DNA from: Rhizobium sp. CCGE 510
GTDB lineage: Bacteria; Pseudomonadota; Alphaproteobacteria; Rhizobiales; Rhizobiaceae
Length of the DNA stretch: 64,000 nt
Reading direction: 5' to 3'
Assembly: GCF_000292525.1 (NCBI RefSeq)
Contig: NZ_AEYF01000045.1
Location: forward strand, 434,001 to 498,000
The first letter of the stretch is position 1. Every line of letters begins with the position of its first letter. Positions 1-8,105 of this stretch are shown piece after piece. The notes below the pieces were generated by a model, which did no database searches, was not told the origin of the DNA, and worked only from the letters and a program-made list of their open reading frames with translations. A program made the position numbers and the translations under genes.

Positions 1-1
1 T

Positions 2-229
2 TCGAGCAGAATGACCGGTTTCTCCGGACCTGGTCCCGATGGCTTTGGTCCCCGCCCGCCGAATGGTCCTGGGGATGGACCGCGGCCCGATCACTCGCCT
101 TTCGGCAGAGGCGGACCGGGCGGAGATTTTCCCGATCCGGGCAGGCGAGGTCCGCCACCCGGCCATGGCGGTCCCCCTCCCGGCTCAAGACCTCCCGGGT
201 CGCCGCCTCCCGATCCGGGTCCGCACTGA
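2..229 (+). CDS. C-terminal tail of a Pro/Gly-rich ORF (partial)
   Basis: The frame is open from the left window edge to a TGA, so this may be the end of a longer gene. It reads as an extremely Pro/Gly/Arg/Asp-rich low-complexity segment (repeats of the GPGPDG, PPPG and PGSPP type) with no hydrophobic core. Such tails occur on secreted or regulatory proteins, but the composition alone gives no function, and a GC-rich stretch can stay open by chance in more than one frame; a second frame is also open here. I do not recognise a family. Confidence 0.3.
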   Translation, partial: SSRMTGFSGPGPDGFGPRPPNGPGDGPRPDHSPFGRGGPGGDFPDPGRRGPPPGHGGPPPGSRPPGSPPPDPGPH

Positions 230-246
230 AAACGCTGTCATTTACG

Positions 247-276
247 TTGACAAATGGGAAATTTTCCCATTTTATT
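247..276 (+). promoter_or_regulatory. Promoter-like element with palindromic operator in the spacer
   Basis: A perfect TTGACA (247-252) lies 17 bp from a TTTTAT -10-like hexamer (270-275). The spacer and hexamer edges form a dyad at 252-272: arm AAATGGGAAA, one central base, arm TTTCCCATTT. A regulator bound there would cover both hexamers. No regulator gene is adjacent. The first gene downstream is the 82-aa ORF starting at 477. The sequence is seen directly; promoter and operator function are inferred. Confidence 0.45.
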
Positions 277-318
277 GCTCTTGCGAATCCTGCTTTGGGT
301 GATTCCGGGAAGGGTTGC

Positions 319-358
319 CGATTGGCTAACGGGTCCGCCCCATCCCGCTAGCCAATCG
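319..358 (+). promoter_or_regulatory. Strong leader hairpin (attenuator or terminator candidate)
   Basis: Perfect 10-bp arms CGATTGGCTA (319-328) and TAGCCAATCG (349-358) continue inward, past one mismatch, for four more G-C pairs, leaving a 10-nt loop. It is followed by TTGATTTTC rather than an uninterrupted T run, so it is a poor classical terminator. It lies between the promoter-like element at 247 and the gene at 477, where it could be an attenuator, a processing site or the end of the upstream transcript. Confidence 0.4.
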
Positions 359-476
359 TTGATTTTCAAACGGTTTTTAAATCGAACCGTGTTCCCGCGT
401 AATTGCAGAAATCGCCCACCGCCGACCCGACGGCGCCATCCGAACCAAGTTATCATCGCCCAAGAGGAATCAAAAA

Positions 477-725
477 TTGCTGTTGCTGGAGCGCGAACCG
501 GATATTTCGATCGAGATGGACGAACCGACCGTTATTGCAACCTGGGAAAACCGCGCGCAAATCATCGGCATAATGAACAGCGCGCTCCAGATGAGCCAAG
601 AATTCCAACAACTTTGGAATAGCAGCGGCGTAACGGGCCGGCTTAGCCAGGACGATACAGATAGATTGGTCGAACTGCTGCGCGAGATCGGCGATCTCAA
701 CGAAATGCTGATGCGATTGGCGTAA
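477..725 (+). CDS. Small hypothetical protein, 82 aa
   Basis: It starts at TTG, eight bases after AGAGGA, an acceptable ribosome binding site; an in-frame ATG lies 13 codons further in. The product is acidic and probably helical, with many Glu/Asp/Leu/Met residues, no membrane segment and no signal peptide. The C-terminal part (DDTDRLVELLREIGDLNEML) looks like an amphipathic helix or short coiled coil. I do not recognise a family. It is preceded by an unusual leader holding a promoter-operator palindrome and a strong hairpin, which makes a regulated small gene plausible. It converges on the antitoxin remnant downstream. Confidence 0.45.
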   Translation: MLLLEREPDISIEMDEPTVIATWENRAQIIGIMNSALQMSQEFQQLWNSSGVTGRLSQDDTDRLVELLREIGDLNEMLMRLA

Positions 726-754
726 ACTCTGACCAGAACGATCCGATCAAGAAT

Positions 755-1002
755 TTAGACCTCTATGCCTTTGTGAATCTCGCGGCTTCTATCGACGACT
801 GCTTCGAGATCGAGAGCCGGCTGCTTTGCGGAGAAAGGCGGGCATAGAAGGACATGGCTGGCTCCTTCCCGGCTTGACAGATCTCATAGTGTTCAAGAGC
901 CCGCTCGACAATCTCGGCGATTGAACGATTTTCGCGCCGGGCAAGCCGTCATGCAAGATCACGCGCCTTTGAGCTTCGTACAGCAAGCCGAGATACGGCC
1001 AT
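755..1002 (-). pseudogene. Decayed VapB-like antitoxin gene
   Basis: Reading the minus strand from the ATG at 1002, which has AAAGGAG six bases upstream, gives MAVSRLAVRSSKARDLA and then an in-frame TGA. Past that stop the same frame continues convincingly (RLARRENRSIAEIVERAL, then EHYEICQAGKEP). After the segment YARLS the coding signal moves by one base into another frame (SAKQPALDLEAVVDRS, then REIHKGIEV) and ends at TAA at 755. The span is 248 nt, one base short of a whole number of codons. Repaired, it would be an antitoxin of about 82 aa with a short N-terminal dimerisation region and a helical middle, resembling the VapB/PSK type. No PIN-domain toxin gene follows, so this is an orphan remnant. 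The two lesions are seen directly; the family is inferred from the pattern. Confidence 0.6.
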
Positions 1003-1253
1003 GCTGATCTCCTTTCTGATGAAAATAACCTTCATCATCCCGGCCAATGAGATGGCCGATGATGGCTTGGTACCAAAATAACCGAGATTGCTCATCAACA
1101 CCCCAGTTTTGGACGGGTGCACCGGCCTTGCGCCGGCTAGCGAACCCCTGCCCGCGAAAGAATTAACCATATCTAAGCGTTCTTACGAAATAATGCTGCA
1201 CGTAAATCAGGCGTCTTGAAGAAGAGAAGCCAAAAGTTATTTGGAGACGGTCC

Positions 1254-3071
1254 TTGGCCTTTACGATTGCGCGTAGTTTGGTGGCGTTTGGCGTCGCCGT
1301 TTCCGCCGGCCTCTTCATGTCGATCGGGTTGCAGCAATCGGCGCTCGAACGGCTGAAGGTCAACGGCCCGGTTTACGAGCAGGTCGTCTACGGCAAGGAT
1401 CTGATCGCCGATATTCTGCCGCCGCCACTGTTTGTCGTCGAGTCCTATATGCTCTCCTTCGAGGCGAGCAAATTTCCCGAACTCACCGACACCAATCTTG
1501 CCAAGATCGCTAATCTCAAGGCCGCTTACGACGACCGCCGCGCCTATTGGAAAACCACCCGGCTGCCGCAGTCTTTGAAGGACGAACTCGAAAACGATGT
1601 CCTCGCCAAGGGCGATACATTCTGGGGCGTGATGGACCGCGAGATCATCCCGGCCCTGACCGCCAAGGATGAAGACAAGGCGCATGGTGCGATCGAGCAG
1701 TTGCGCGTCGCCTTCCATTCGCATCAGGATGCGGTCGAGAAACTCGTTGCAAATTCCGATGCCTTCCTGAAGGGCGAGGAGCGCAATGCCGCCTCGGAAA
1801 TCGTCACCTGGACGATCTATGCGGGTGCCGCGGGCTTCGGCTCGTTTGGCCTGTTGCTGGTGGGTCTCTATCTTCTGCGTCGCCGGGCAATCGTCCCGCT
1901 CGACGGCATGAAGGCCTATATGGGCAATCTCGCAGACGGCGATTATTCGACAGACGTTCCCTATGCCGACCGTTCAGACGAGATCGGCGCCATGTCCAAG
2001 GCGGTGGCGGTCTTCCGCCGCAACGCGCTGGAACGCGAGGGTGCGCAGAAGCGCGAGACGGCGCTTCGCGATGCGGAATTCGAGCGCGAACGCAGCCAGA
2101 TGGCTGAAAAAGCCGCCGAGGAGCAGATCCGCGAAACGGTGATCGATCAGCTGACACACGGTCTGGACCAACTGTCACACGGTAATCTCGATTGCCGGAT
2201 CGCCACACCCTTCGCCGCCGCCTACGAGACTTTGCGCGCCAAGTTCAACGACAGCATGGACGCACTTTGCGCCTCGATGGCCGAGATCGCCCTGACCTCC
2301 AGGCAAGTGGGCAGTTCCTCGGACGGCATTACGGGCGCAACCGAGAGTCTCGCGTCGCGCACGGAACAGCAGGCCGCGATGCTCGAAGAAGCCACAGCTG
2401 CGCTCGATGAGATGAACGTCAAGGCGAAAGACGCCGCTGAGCATGCCGGCAAGGCAACCGGCATGATGGCCGAGACCCGCACCAGCGCCGAACATTCGGC
2501 CGCCGTCGTTCGCGAAGCGATCGCCGCCATGGAAAGGATCGAAGGTTCGTCCTCCCAGATCGGCGACATTGTCAACGTCATCGATGAAATCGCCTTCCAG
2601 ACCAATCTTCTGGCCCTCAATGCCGGGGTCGAAGCCGCTCGAGCAGGCGAAGCGGGCAAGGGTTTTGCCGTCGTGGCACAGGAAGTGCGAGAACTCGCCA
2701 TGCGCTCGGCCAACGCCGCCAAGGAGATCAGAGCCCTGATTTCCACATCCTCGGCGCAGGTTTCCAGCGGGGTGCAGCTTGTCAACCGCACAGGCAAGGC
2801 GCTTCTGGAAATCGAAGGACAGGTCGAGCAGGTCGCCGGCCTGATCGCCCGCATCGTTTCGGTGTCCTCCGAACAGGCAGTGGCGATCGGCGAGATCAAC
2901 GCCTCCGTCAATGCCCTGGATGAAGTGACGCAACGCAACGCGGCCATGGCCGTCGAAACCGCCTCGGCCTGCCGGGCGCTCGGCACCCAGACGCAGACGC
3001 TGGAAGGGGTCGTCAACCGCTTCCAGGTTGGTGCGCCAACCAGTGGTTCAAGACCTCAGAGAGCGGCTTGA
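1254..3071 (+). CDS. Methyl-accepting chemotaxis protein
   Basis: Inner-membrane chemoreceptor of 605 aa that senses a ligand and controls CheA. Start is TTG with GGAG seven bases upstream. A first membrane helix spans about residues 5-25, then a helical periplasmic region of about 160 residues, a second membrane helix at about 186-208, a HAMP domain at about 209-262, a second HAMP-like segment at about 293-340 and the MCP signalling domain at about 345-590. The highly conserved hairpin tip is present (IDEIAFQTNLLALNAGVEAA, near 443-462), followed by GKGFAVVAQEVRELA. The C-terminus lacks a CheR-tethering pentapeptide. The ligand cannot be read from the sequence. It stands alone, convergent with the ectoine operon; there is no che cluster nearby, so it must work with chemotaxis proteins encoded elsewhere. 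Confidence 0.95.
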   Translation: MAFTIARSLVAFGVAVSAGLFMSIGLQQSALERLKVNGPVYEQVVYGKDLIADILPPPLFVVESYMLSFEASKFPELTDTNLAKIANLKAAYDDRRAYWKTTRLPQSLKDELENDVLAKGDTFWGVMDREIIPALTAKDEDKAHGAIEQLRVAFHSHQDAVEKLVANSDAFLKGEERNAASEIVTWTIYAGAAGFGSFGLLLVGLYLLRRRAIVPLDGMKAYMGNLADGDYSTDVPYADRSDEIGAMSKAVAVFRRNALEREGAQKRETALRDAEFERERSQMAEKAAEEQIRETVIDQLTHGLDQLSHGNLDCRIATPFAAAYETLRAKFNDSMDALCASMAEIALTSRQVGSSSDGITGATESLASRTEQQAAMLEEATAALDEMNVKAKDAAEHAGKATGMMAETRTSAEHSAAVVREAIAAMERIEGSSSQIGDIVNVIDEIAFQTNLLALNAGVEAARAGEAGKGFAVVAQEVRELAMRSANAAKEIRALISTSSAQVSSGVQLVNRTGKALLEIEGQVEQVAGLIARIVSVSSEQAVAIGEINASVNALDEVTQRNAAMAVETASACRALGTQTQTLEGVVNRFQVGAPTSGSRPQRAA

Positions 3072-3102
3072 CGTATGAGCCGCCGCCGCACCTCCGTTCA
3101 CC

Positions 3103-4110
3103 TCAGCCTGTAACGACCGCCACGACGGCAACGCAATCGCCCGGTTTGACCAGCCCCGGGAAATGCCGGGCACAGAGAATGCCGCTCATGCCGGCGCGGA
3201 TCTCTCGCGGCGCCACCCCGCTCCGCCCGGTCTGATGGATGCGCGCGATGACGGCATCGTCAGTGACGGCTTCACCGAGATCGATGACAGGTTCGATCAG
3301 GCCGCCTTCCCCCGCGAAGGAGAAACAGCGGCCGTCCGGCATATCGAGCCAGGTCGTCGGACCGGCATCGACAGCGCCCGCGACGATCCCCGCGTGGCGC
3401 AAAACGTTCATCGTGCCGCGCTTGGCAATCGCCGCACTTTTGGCCGTCGCGGTACCGCCGCCGCCGAGTTCCGTCGTGATGAAGACTTTGCCCATCTCCT
3501 CGGCCGCCGTGTCGTACATACCGACCGCATCGATCTCCAGCATCTTCATCGAATAAGGCGCGGCAAACGCCGTCACGAATTGGAAAGCCTGCGCCTCCTG
3601 CTGCTTGTTCGGCAGGATGTGGGCTGCGCAGAACGGCAGAAAATCGAGCGTCTTGCCGCCGGAATGGAAGTCGAGAACGATATCCGCCATCGGCAAAAGC
3701 ACACGCTGGAAATAGTCGGCGATCTTCTCCGTCACCGTGCCATCCGGCCGGCCGGGAAAGCTGCGGTTCATATTGCCTTTGTCGATCGGCGAGGTCCTGG
3801 TTCCGGCCTGAAACGCCGGATAATTCATGGCCGGCACGATGATAACCGTGCCGCTCACCGCCTCGACCTTCAGCGTGCGGGCAAGATCGAAGAGGGCGAT
3901 CGGCCCTTCATATTCGTCGCCGTGATTGCCGCCGGTCAGAAGGGCCGTTCGCCCCTTGCCGTTCCGGATGACCGTTATCGGGATCATCACCGACCCCCAG
4001 GCGGAATCGTCGCGGCTGAAGGGTAGGCGCAGGAAGCCGTGCTGGACACCCTCGGCGGCGAAATCCACCGTCGCGCTGATCGGCGACGGTCGCAAGTCAA
4101 TCTCGTTCAT
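3103..4110 (-). CDS. eutE: N-alpha-acetyl-diaminobutyrate deacetylase (EutE/DoeB)
   Basis: Zinc-dependent deacetylase of the succinylglutamate desuccinylase/aspartoacylase family. In ectoine catabolism it removes the acetyl group from N-alpha-acetyl-L-2,4-diaminobutyrate to give diaminobutyrate. Visible family motifs are GGNHGDEYEGP (His and Glu zinc ligands, near residues 63 and 66), DFHSGG (third ligand) and TTELGGGG (catalytic glutamate). The length of 335 aa fits the family. I chose the ATG at 4110, preceded by GAGGG, rather than the longer frame that would overlap eutD. It is the last gene of the ehuABCD-eutABCDE operon, eight bases after eutD. Function follows from family plus operon context. 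Confidence 0.93.
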   Translation of the reverse strand: MNEIDLRPSPISATVDFAAEGVQHGFLRLPFSRDDSAWGSVMIPITVIRNGKGRTALLTGGNHGDEYEGPIALFDLARTLKVEAVSGTVIIVPAMNYPAFQAGTRTSPIDKGNMNRSFPGRPDGTVTEKIADYFQRVLLPMADIVLDFHSGGKTLDFLPFCAAHILPNKQQEAQAFQFVTAFAAPYSMKMLEIDAVGMYDTAAEEMGKVFITTELGGGGTATAKSAAIAKRGTMNVLRHAGIVAGAVDAGPTTWLDMPDGRCFSFAGEGGLIEPVIDLGEAVTDDAVIARIHQTGRSGVAPREIRAGMSGILCARHFPGLVKPGDCVAVVAVVTG

Positions 4111-4118
4111 GACAGCCC

Positions 4119-5300
4119 TCAATCCTTGACCATCAGTCTGCGCGGCACGTTGGCAAAGCACTCGACGCCGCTCTCGGTGATGAGGATGCTCTCGGTCGTC
4201 TCGAAACCCATGTCGTCGAGCCAGAGGCCGGTCATGAAGTGGAAGGTCATGCCGGGCTTCAGCTCCGTCCGGTCGCCCGGCCGCAGGCTCATGGTGCGCT
4301 CGCCCCAGTCCGGCGGATAGGAAAGGCCGATCGGGTAACCGGTGCGGTTGTCCTTGACGATGCCGTATTTTTTCAGGACCGCGAAGAAGGCGTTGGCGAT
4401 GTCCTCGCAGGTGTTTCCGGGTTTTGCGACCGCAAGACCGGCCTCCATGCCTTCCAGCGTCGCCTTTTCGGCATCGAGAAAGGCCTGCGTCGGCTTGCCG
4501 AGGAAGACGGTGCGTGACAGCGGCAGATGATAGCGATTGTAGCAGCCGGCAATCTCGAAGAAGGTGCCCTCGCCCTTTTTCAACGGCCGGTCGTCCCAGG
4601 TCAGATGCGGTGCGGATGCTTCGACACCGGACGGCAGCAGCGGCACGATCGCCGGATAATCGCCGCCGATGCCGTCGACGCCGCGGGTGCCGGCGTCATA
4701 AATTTCCGCGACCAGATCGCATTTGCGCATGCCGACTTCTATTCTGTCGAAGATGCGGGCGTGCATGGCTTCGACGATGCGGGCGGCATTGCGCATGTAC
4801 TTGATTTCGGTGTCGCTCTTGATCGCGCGCTGCCAGTTGACCAGCGCGGTCGCGTCGACAAATCGCGCATTCGGCAGGTGCTTCTGCAGCGCCGCGAAGG
4901 CTGCCGCCGAGAACCAGTAATTGTCCATCTCGACGCCGATCGTCAGCTTGCCGAAGCCGCGTTCGGTCAGTATCCCGGAAAGGAAGTCCATCGGATGACG
5001 TTCGGTCGACTGCACGTAATGATCGGGATAGCCGACGATGTTGTCATGCTTCAGATAGGCGGTGAACTTGGCGCCGTTGGCATCCTGGCCGCGGCCGAAC
5101 CAGATCGGTTCGCCCTGCGGCGGCACGATCACCGCCTGGTGCACATAAAAGGACCAGCCGTCATAACCGGTCAGCCAAGCCATGTTCGACGGGTCGCTGA
5201 CAACAAGCAGGTCTACGCCCTTCGCCTCCATGGCGCGCCGTGTCTTTTCCAGCCGCGCGGCATATTCGCCGAGCGAAAATTTCAGATTGGGCTGGGTCAT
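4119..5300 (-). CDS. eutD: Ectoine hydrolase, M24 family (EutD/DoeA)
   Basis: Creatinase/Xaa-Pro-dipeptidase-fold hydrolase that opens the ectoine ring to N-acetyl-diaminobutyrate, the committed step of ectoine breakdown in the cytoplasm. The product from the ATG at 5300 is 393 aa, with GGGAAG upstream; a longer frame extends into eutC coding sequence and is rejected. The N-terminal creatinase-like domain (DLLVVSDPSNMAWLTGYDGW) is followed by the pita-bread catalytic domain with the segments IGGDYPAIVPLLPSG, KGEGTFFEIAGCYNRYHLPL and GLWLDDMGFETTESI. It sits between eutC and eutE, the order known from the Sinorhizobium meliloti ectoine operon. Confidence 0.93.
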   Translation of the reverse strand: MTQPNLKFSLGEYAARLEKTRRAMEAKGVDLLVVSDPSNMAWLTGYDGWSFYVHQAVIVPPQGEPIWFGRGQDANGAKFTAYLKHDNIVGYPDHYVQSTERHPMDFLSGILTERGFGKLTIGVEMDNYWFSAAAFAALQKHLPNARFVDATALVNWQRAIKSDTEIKYMRNAARIVEAMHARIFDRIEVGMRKCDLVAEIYDAGTRGVDGIGGDYPAIVPLLPSGVEASAPHLTWDDRPLKKGEGTFFEIAGCYNRYHLPLSRTVFLGKPTQAFLDAEKATLEGMEAGLAVAKPGNTCEDIANAFFAVLKKYGIVKDNRTGYPIGLSYPPDWGERTMSLRPGDRTELKPGMTFHFMTGLWLDDMGFETTESILITESGVECFANVPRRLMVKD

Positions 5301-5328
5301 GTTTCTTCCCTTCTCCGGCGAATGCCGG

Positions 5329-6321
5329 TCAGCTTTCGAATGGGGTCCCGGCATTCGCCGCGCCGGCTCGGGCAAAGGCGAGCGTGGCGATGGCGGTATC
5401 CTGAATGCCGGTTCCCGTGAGGTCGGCGATGGTGATCTGGTCGTCGTTCGTCCGTCCTTGTGCCTGGCCGGCAACGATCTGGCCGAGTTCGGCGAAGACT
5501 GCGTCGGCCGCGACCAGCCCGGCGTCGATTGCGTGATGCAGCTCGCCAAGACGCCGCGTCTGTTTCAGGCTGTCGGCGACATAGAGGCCGGCGCCGGCGA
5601 TAGCGGCCGGGGCGATCTCGTTCTTGTGCTCCGCATCCGAGCCCATGGCCGTCAGATGCTGTCCGGGTTCCAGCCACCCGGCCTCAATGATCGGGCTTTC
5701 CGCGGGCGTGGTGGTGACGATGAGGTCGGCGCCGCCGATTGCATCCCTTGCGTCCGACATCGCGGTGACGGGAAAACCGAGCTTTCCCGCGAGTTCGGCT
5801 GCCGCGCCCTCCGCCTTGGCGGCATCGCGCGCCCAAATTCTGGCTTCGCGGATCGGCCGCACCAGCGTCAGCGCTTCGAGCTGCAGCCGCGCCTGAACGC
5901 CTGCTCCGAAAACGGCGGCGACGGAGGCATTTTCCCGCGACAGATGTTTCGCGGCGACGGCGCCGGCTGCGGCGGTGCGCATATCGGTGAGATAGCCATT
6001 GTCCAGCAGCAGCGCCTGAACCAGCCCGGTTCGGCTCGACAGCAGCACCATCATGCCGTTGGTGCTCGGCAGGCCGATCTTCGGATTGTCGAAGAAGCCG
6101 GGGCTGATCTTGATCGCGAAACCTTCGATGCCGGGCACATGGGCGGTCTTCACATCGACCTCGCCGCGATATTCCGGAATGTCGAGCCGCAGGATCGGCG
6201 GCATGGCGACGGCCTTGGTCGCCAGCGCGGCGAACGCCTGCTCGATGCAGGCGACCGCATCGCGATCGAGCGCGACGATCTTCCGCAGTTCTGCTTCCGT
6301 CAGAATGATCATCCGGCTCAT
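5329..6321 (-). CDS. eutC: Ornithine-cyclodeaminase-like protein EutC
   Basis: Member of the ornithine cyclodeaminase/mu-crystallin family, 330 aa, with the NAD-binding segment AAVFGAGVQARLQLEAL and the substrate-side stretch LLLDNGYLTDMRTAAAGAVA. In ectoine operons EutA, EutB and EutC are thought to convert 5-hydroxyectoine to ectoine; the exact reaction of EutC is not something the sequence proves. Its ATG overlaps the eutB stop as ATGA, indicating translational coupling, and it is followed after 28 bases by eutD. It could in principle be a stand-alone dehydrogenase or imine reductase, but the operon order argues for the hydroxyectoine branch. Confidence 0.9.
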   Translation of the reverse strand: MSRMIILTEAELRKIVALDRDAVACIEQAFAALATKAVAMPPILRLDIPEYRGEVDVKTAHVPGIEGFAIKISPGFFDNPKIGLPSTNGMMVLLSSRTGLVQALLLDNGYLTDMRTAAAGAVAAKHLSRENASVAAVFGAGVQARLQLEALTLVRPIREARIWARDAAKAEGAAAELAGKLGFPVTAMSDARDAIGGADLIVTTTPAESPIIEAGWLEPGQHLTAMGSDAEHKNEIAPAAIAGAGLYVADSLKQTRRLGELHHAIDAGLVAADAVFAELGQIVAGQAQGRTNDDQITIADLTGTGIQDTAIATLAFARAGAANAGTPFES

Positions 6322-7319
6322 CGCCTATCCTCCCCGAAGATTGACGTCTCGCCGTTGATCACCCGGCGATGTTGTTCCATGTCGACATTCCGCCCGGACA
6401 GGATCGCGACGACGGGACCGAGGGAGCTGATCTTTCCCGCAAGCAGCGCTGCGATGCCGACCGCGCCGGCGCCTTCGATGATCTCGCGTTCGCTGAAATA
6501 GGCGTGGCGCATGCCGGCGGCGATTTCCGCCTCGGTCAGCAGGATGACATCGTCGAGAAGTTCGCGGCACATGGAAAAGGTCACGCGATTGTCGAGGCCA
6601 ATGCCGCCGCCGAGCGAGTCGGCAAGGCTCGGCACCTCCTCGATCTGCACCGGCCGCCCGGCATCGAGGCTCGCCTTCATCGCCGCACCCCGCTCCATCG
6701 TCAGGCCGATCACCTTGGTCTTCGGACTGACGCCCTTGATCGCGGCGGCAACGCCGGCCGCGAGGCCGCCGCCCGAGAGTGGCACCAGAACCGTGGCGGC
6801 GTCCGGCAAGGCATCGATGATTTCAAGCCCCAGCGTCCCCTGGCCGGCGACAACAGCCGGATGGTCGAAGGGCGGAACCGTCACCAGCCCGTCCTCGCGC
6901 ACCAGCCGGTCGACCTCCTGCTGCGCCTCGTCCTGCGATCGTCCGCCGATGCGCACATCAGCGCCGAGGCGGCGGATTTCCGCAACCTTGTTCTCCGGCA
7001 CCAGCCGCGACATGCAGATGGTCGCGACCGCGCCCTCCGCTTTTGCAGCATAAGCAAGCGCCCGGCCGTGATTTCCGGTCGAGGCTGCGACGACGCCGCG
7101 CGCACGCTCCGCCGGCGACAAGGACAGCACCGCATTGGTCGCCCCGCGCAGCTTGAAGCTGCCGGTCGTCTGATGATGTTCGAGCTTCAGCAAGACGGGA
7201 ACGCCGGCAATTTCGCCGAGCGATGCCGACTGCACGATCGGCGTTTCGATCACCCGGCCGGCGATGCGCCGCGCCGCCGCACGAATGTCCTCCAGCGAAA
7301 CAGGCAAGGCGCTGACCAT
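6318..7319 (-). CDS. eutB: Threonine-dehydratase-like PLP enzyme EutB
   Basis: Fold-type II PLP enzyme of 333 aa resembling serine/threonine dehydratases. The PLP-lysine motif GSFKLRGATNAV is near residue 53, the phosphate-binding glycine loop is PLSGGGLAAGVA, and a C-terminal serine-containing segment is ILSGRNVDME. In ectoine gene clusters it accompanies EutA and EutC and is assigned to the dehydration step in 5-hydroxyectoine conversion; that role is established only by genetic association in related bacteria, so the reaction is inferred here. It is four bases after eutA and overlaps eutC, so it belongs to the single ehu-eut transcript. Confidence 0.9.
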   Translation of the reverse strand: MVSALPVSLEDIRAAARRIAGRVIETPIVQSASLGEIAGVPVLLKLEHHQTTGSFKLRGATNAVLSLSPAERARGVVAASTGNHGRALAYAAKAEGAVATICMSRLVPENKVAEIRRLGADVRIGGRSQDEAQQEVDRLVREDGLVTVPPFDHPAVVAGQGTLGLEIIDALPDAATVLVPLSGGGLAAGVAAAIKGVSPKTKVIGLTMERGAAMKASLDAGRPVQIEEVPSLADSLGGGIGLDNRVTFSMCRELLDDVILLTEAEIAAGMRHAYFSEREIIEGAGAVGIAALLAGKISSLGPVVAILSGRNVDMEQHRRVINGETSIFGEDRR

Positions 7320-7323
7320 GATC

Positions 7324-8103
7324 TCAGCCTTCCCGATAAGGCTTGGTCATCAGCTGACCGAGTTCGAGCCGCGGCCGATCATCGCCGCAAAGCCTGAGGC
7401 AAGCCCAAGCGGTCGCGAGATTGCTGGTGACCACCGGCTTGCCGGTTTCCGCTTCGATCCGTCCCGCGACCTGGGCGGCGCGCACGGCCGTGCAGGAGAT
7501 GAACAGCGCATCGGATTGCGGCGCCAGTGCCTGGCGCGCGAAGGCTGCTACTTCATCCGGCGCGATCCGCGCCATCTCGCGATCGTCGCTCAGGCCGAGA
7601 CAGGTGAAGCGGTCGATCGTAAAACCGATATCCGCAAAATAATCCGCCATCGGCCGGCTGGTCTCGATCGTATAGGGCGTCAGCACCGAAATCCGTCTGG
7701 CGCCGAGCGCCTTCAGACCCTTCACGGCCGCAGCCGTCGGCGTTACCACGGAAGCACCGGGTTTGGCCGCGCGGATCGCCGCTTCGATGTTGCGGTCGCC
7801 GATGACGACAGAGGCGGAGGTGCAGGAATACATGACGGCATCGAGCGCCTCATCCGGCAGGATCAGACCAGCGCTTTCCGTCAGCGACGGCTGCATCTTC
7901 AGGAGGTTTTCGGGTGTGACCGGATTGGCATAGTGGATGCGGCTGACATAGACGCCGATGCGGTCGCTGGCGACCATGCGCTGAAAGTCCGCCTCCGTCG
8001 TGTGGTCTGTCGCCAGAATAACCAGGCCGATGCGCTTTTCGAGCGGCCGGTCGTCCAGTCGCGGCTGCCGGCCGGCGGCGATGATGTCGATCATTGCGGG
8101 CAT
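7324..8103 (-). CDS. eutA: Asp/Glu racemase / arylmalonate-decarboxylase-like EutA
   Basis: Asp/Glu racemase superfamily protein of 259 aa. The two cysteine motifs expected at the ends of the active site are visible: YSCTSASVV in the first half and FISCTAVRAA in the second. In ectoine-using rhizobia this gene is the first of eutABC and is linked with 5-hydroxyectoine use, possibly a stereochemical or decarboxylation-like step; the actual substrate is inferred. It begins two bases after the stop of ehuD, which links transport and catabolism in one operon. Confidence 0.88.
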   Translation of the reverse strand: MPAMIDIIAAGRQPRLDDRPLEKRIGLVILATDHTTEADFQRMVASDRIGVYVSRIHYANPVTPENLLKMQPSLTESAGLILPDEALDAVMYSCTSASVVIGDRNIEAAIRAAKPGASVVTPTAAAVKGLKALGARRISVLTPYTIETSRPMADYFADIGFTIDRFTCLGLSDDREMARIAPDEVAAFARQALAPQSDALFISCTAVRAAQVAGRIEAETGKPVVTSNLATAWACLRLCGDDRPRLELGQLMTKPYREG

Positions 8104-8105
8104 GG

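Noticed and set aside
949..1170. Upstream extension of the antitoxin frame to 1170
   Set aside because: The ribosome binding site and family-like start are at 1002; the 56 extra codons look non-coding.
2175..3016. Long minus-strand open frames over the chemoreceptor gene
   Set aside because: They are antisense to a strongly conserved MCP and have Ser/Arg/Ala-rich or His/Gly-rich composition without family patterns.
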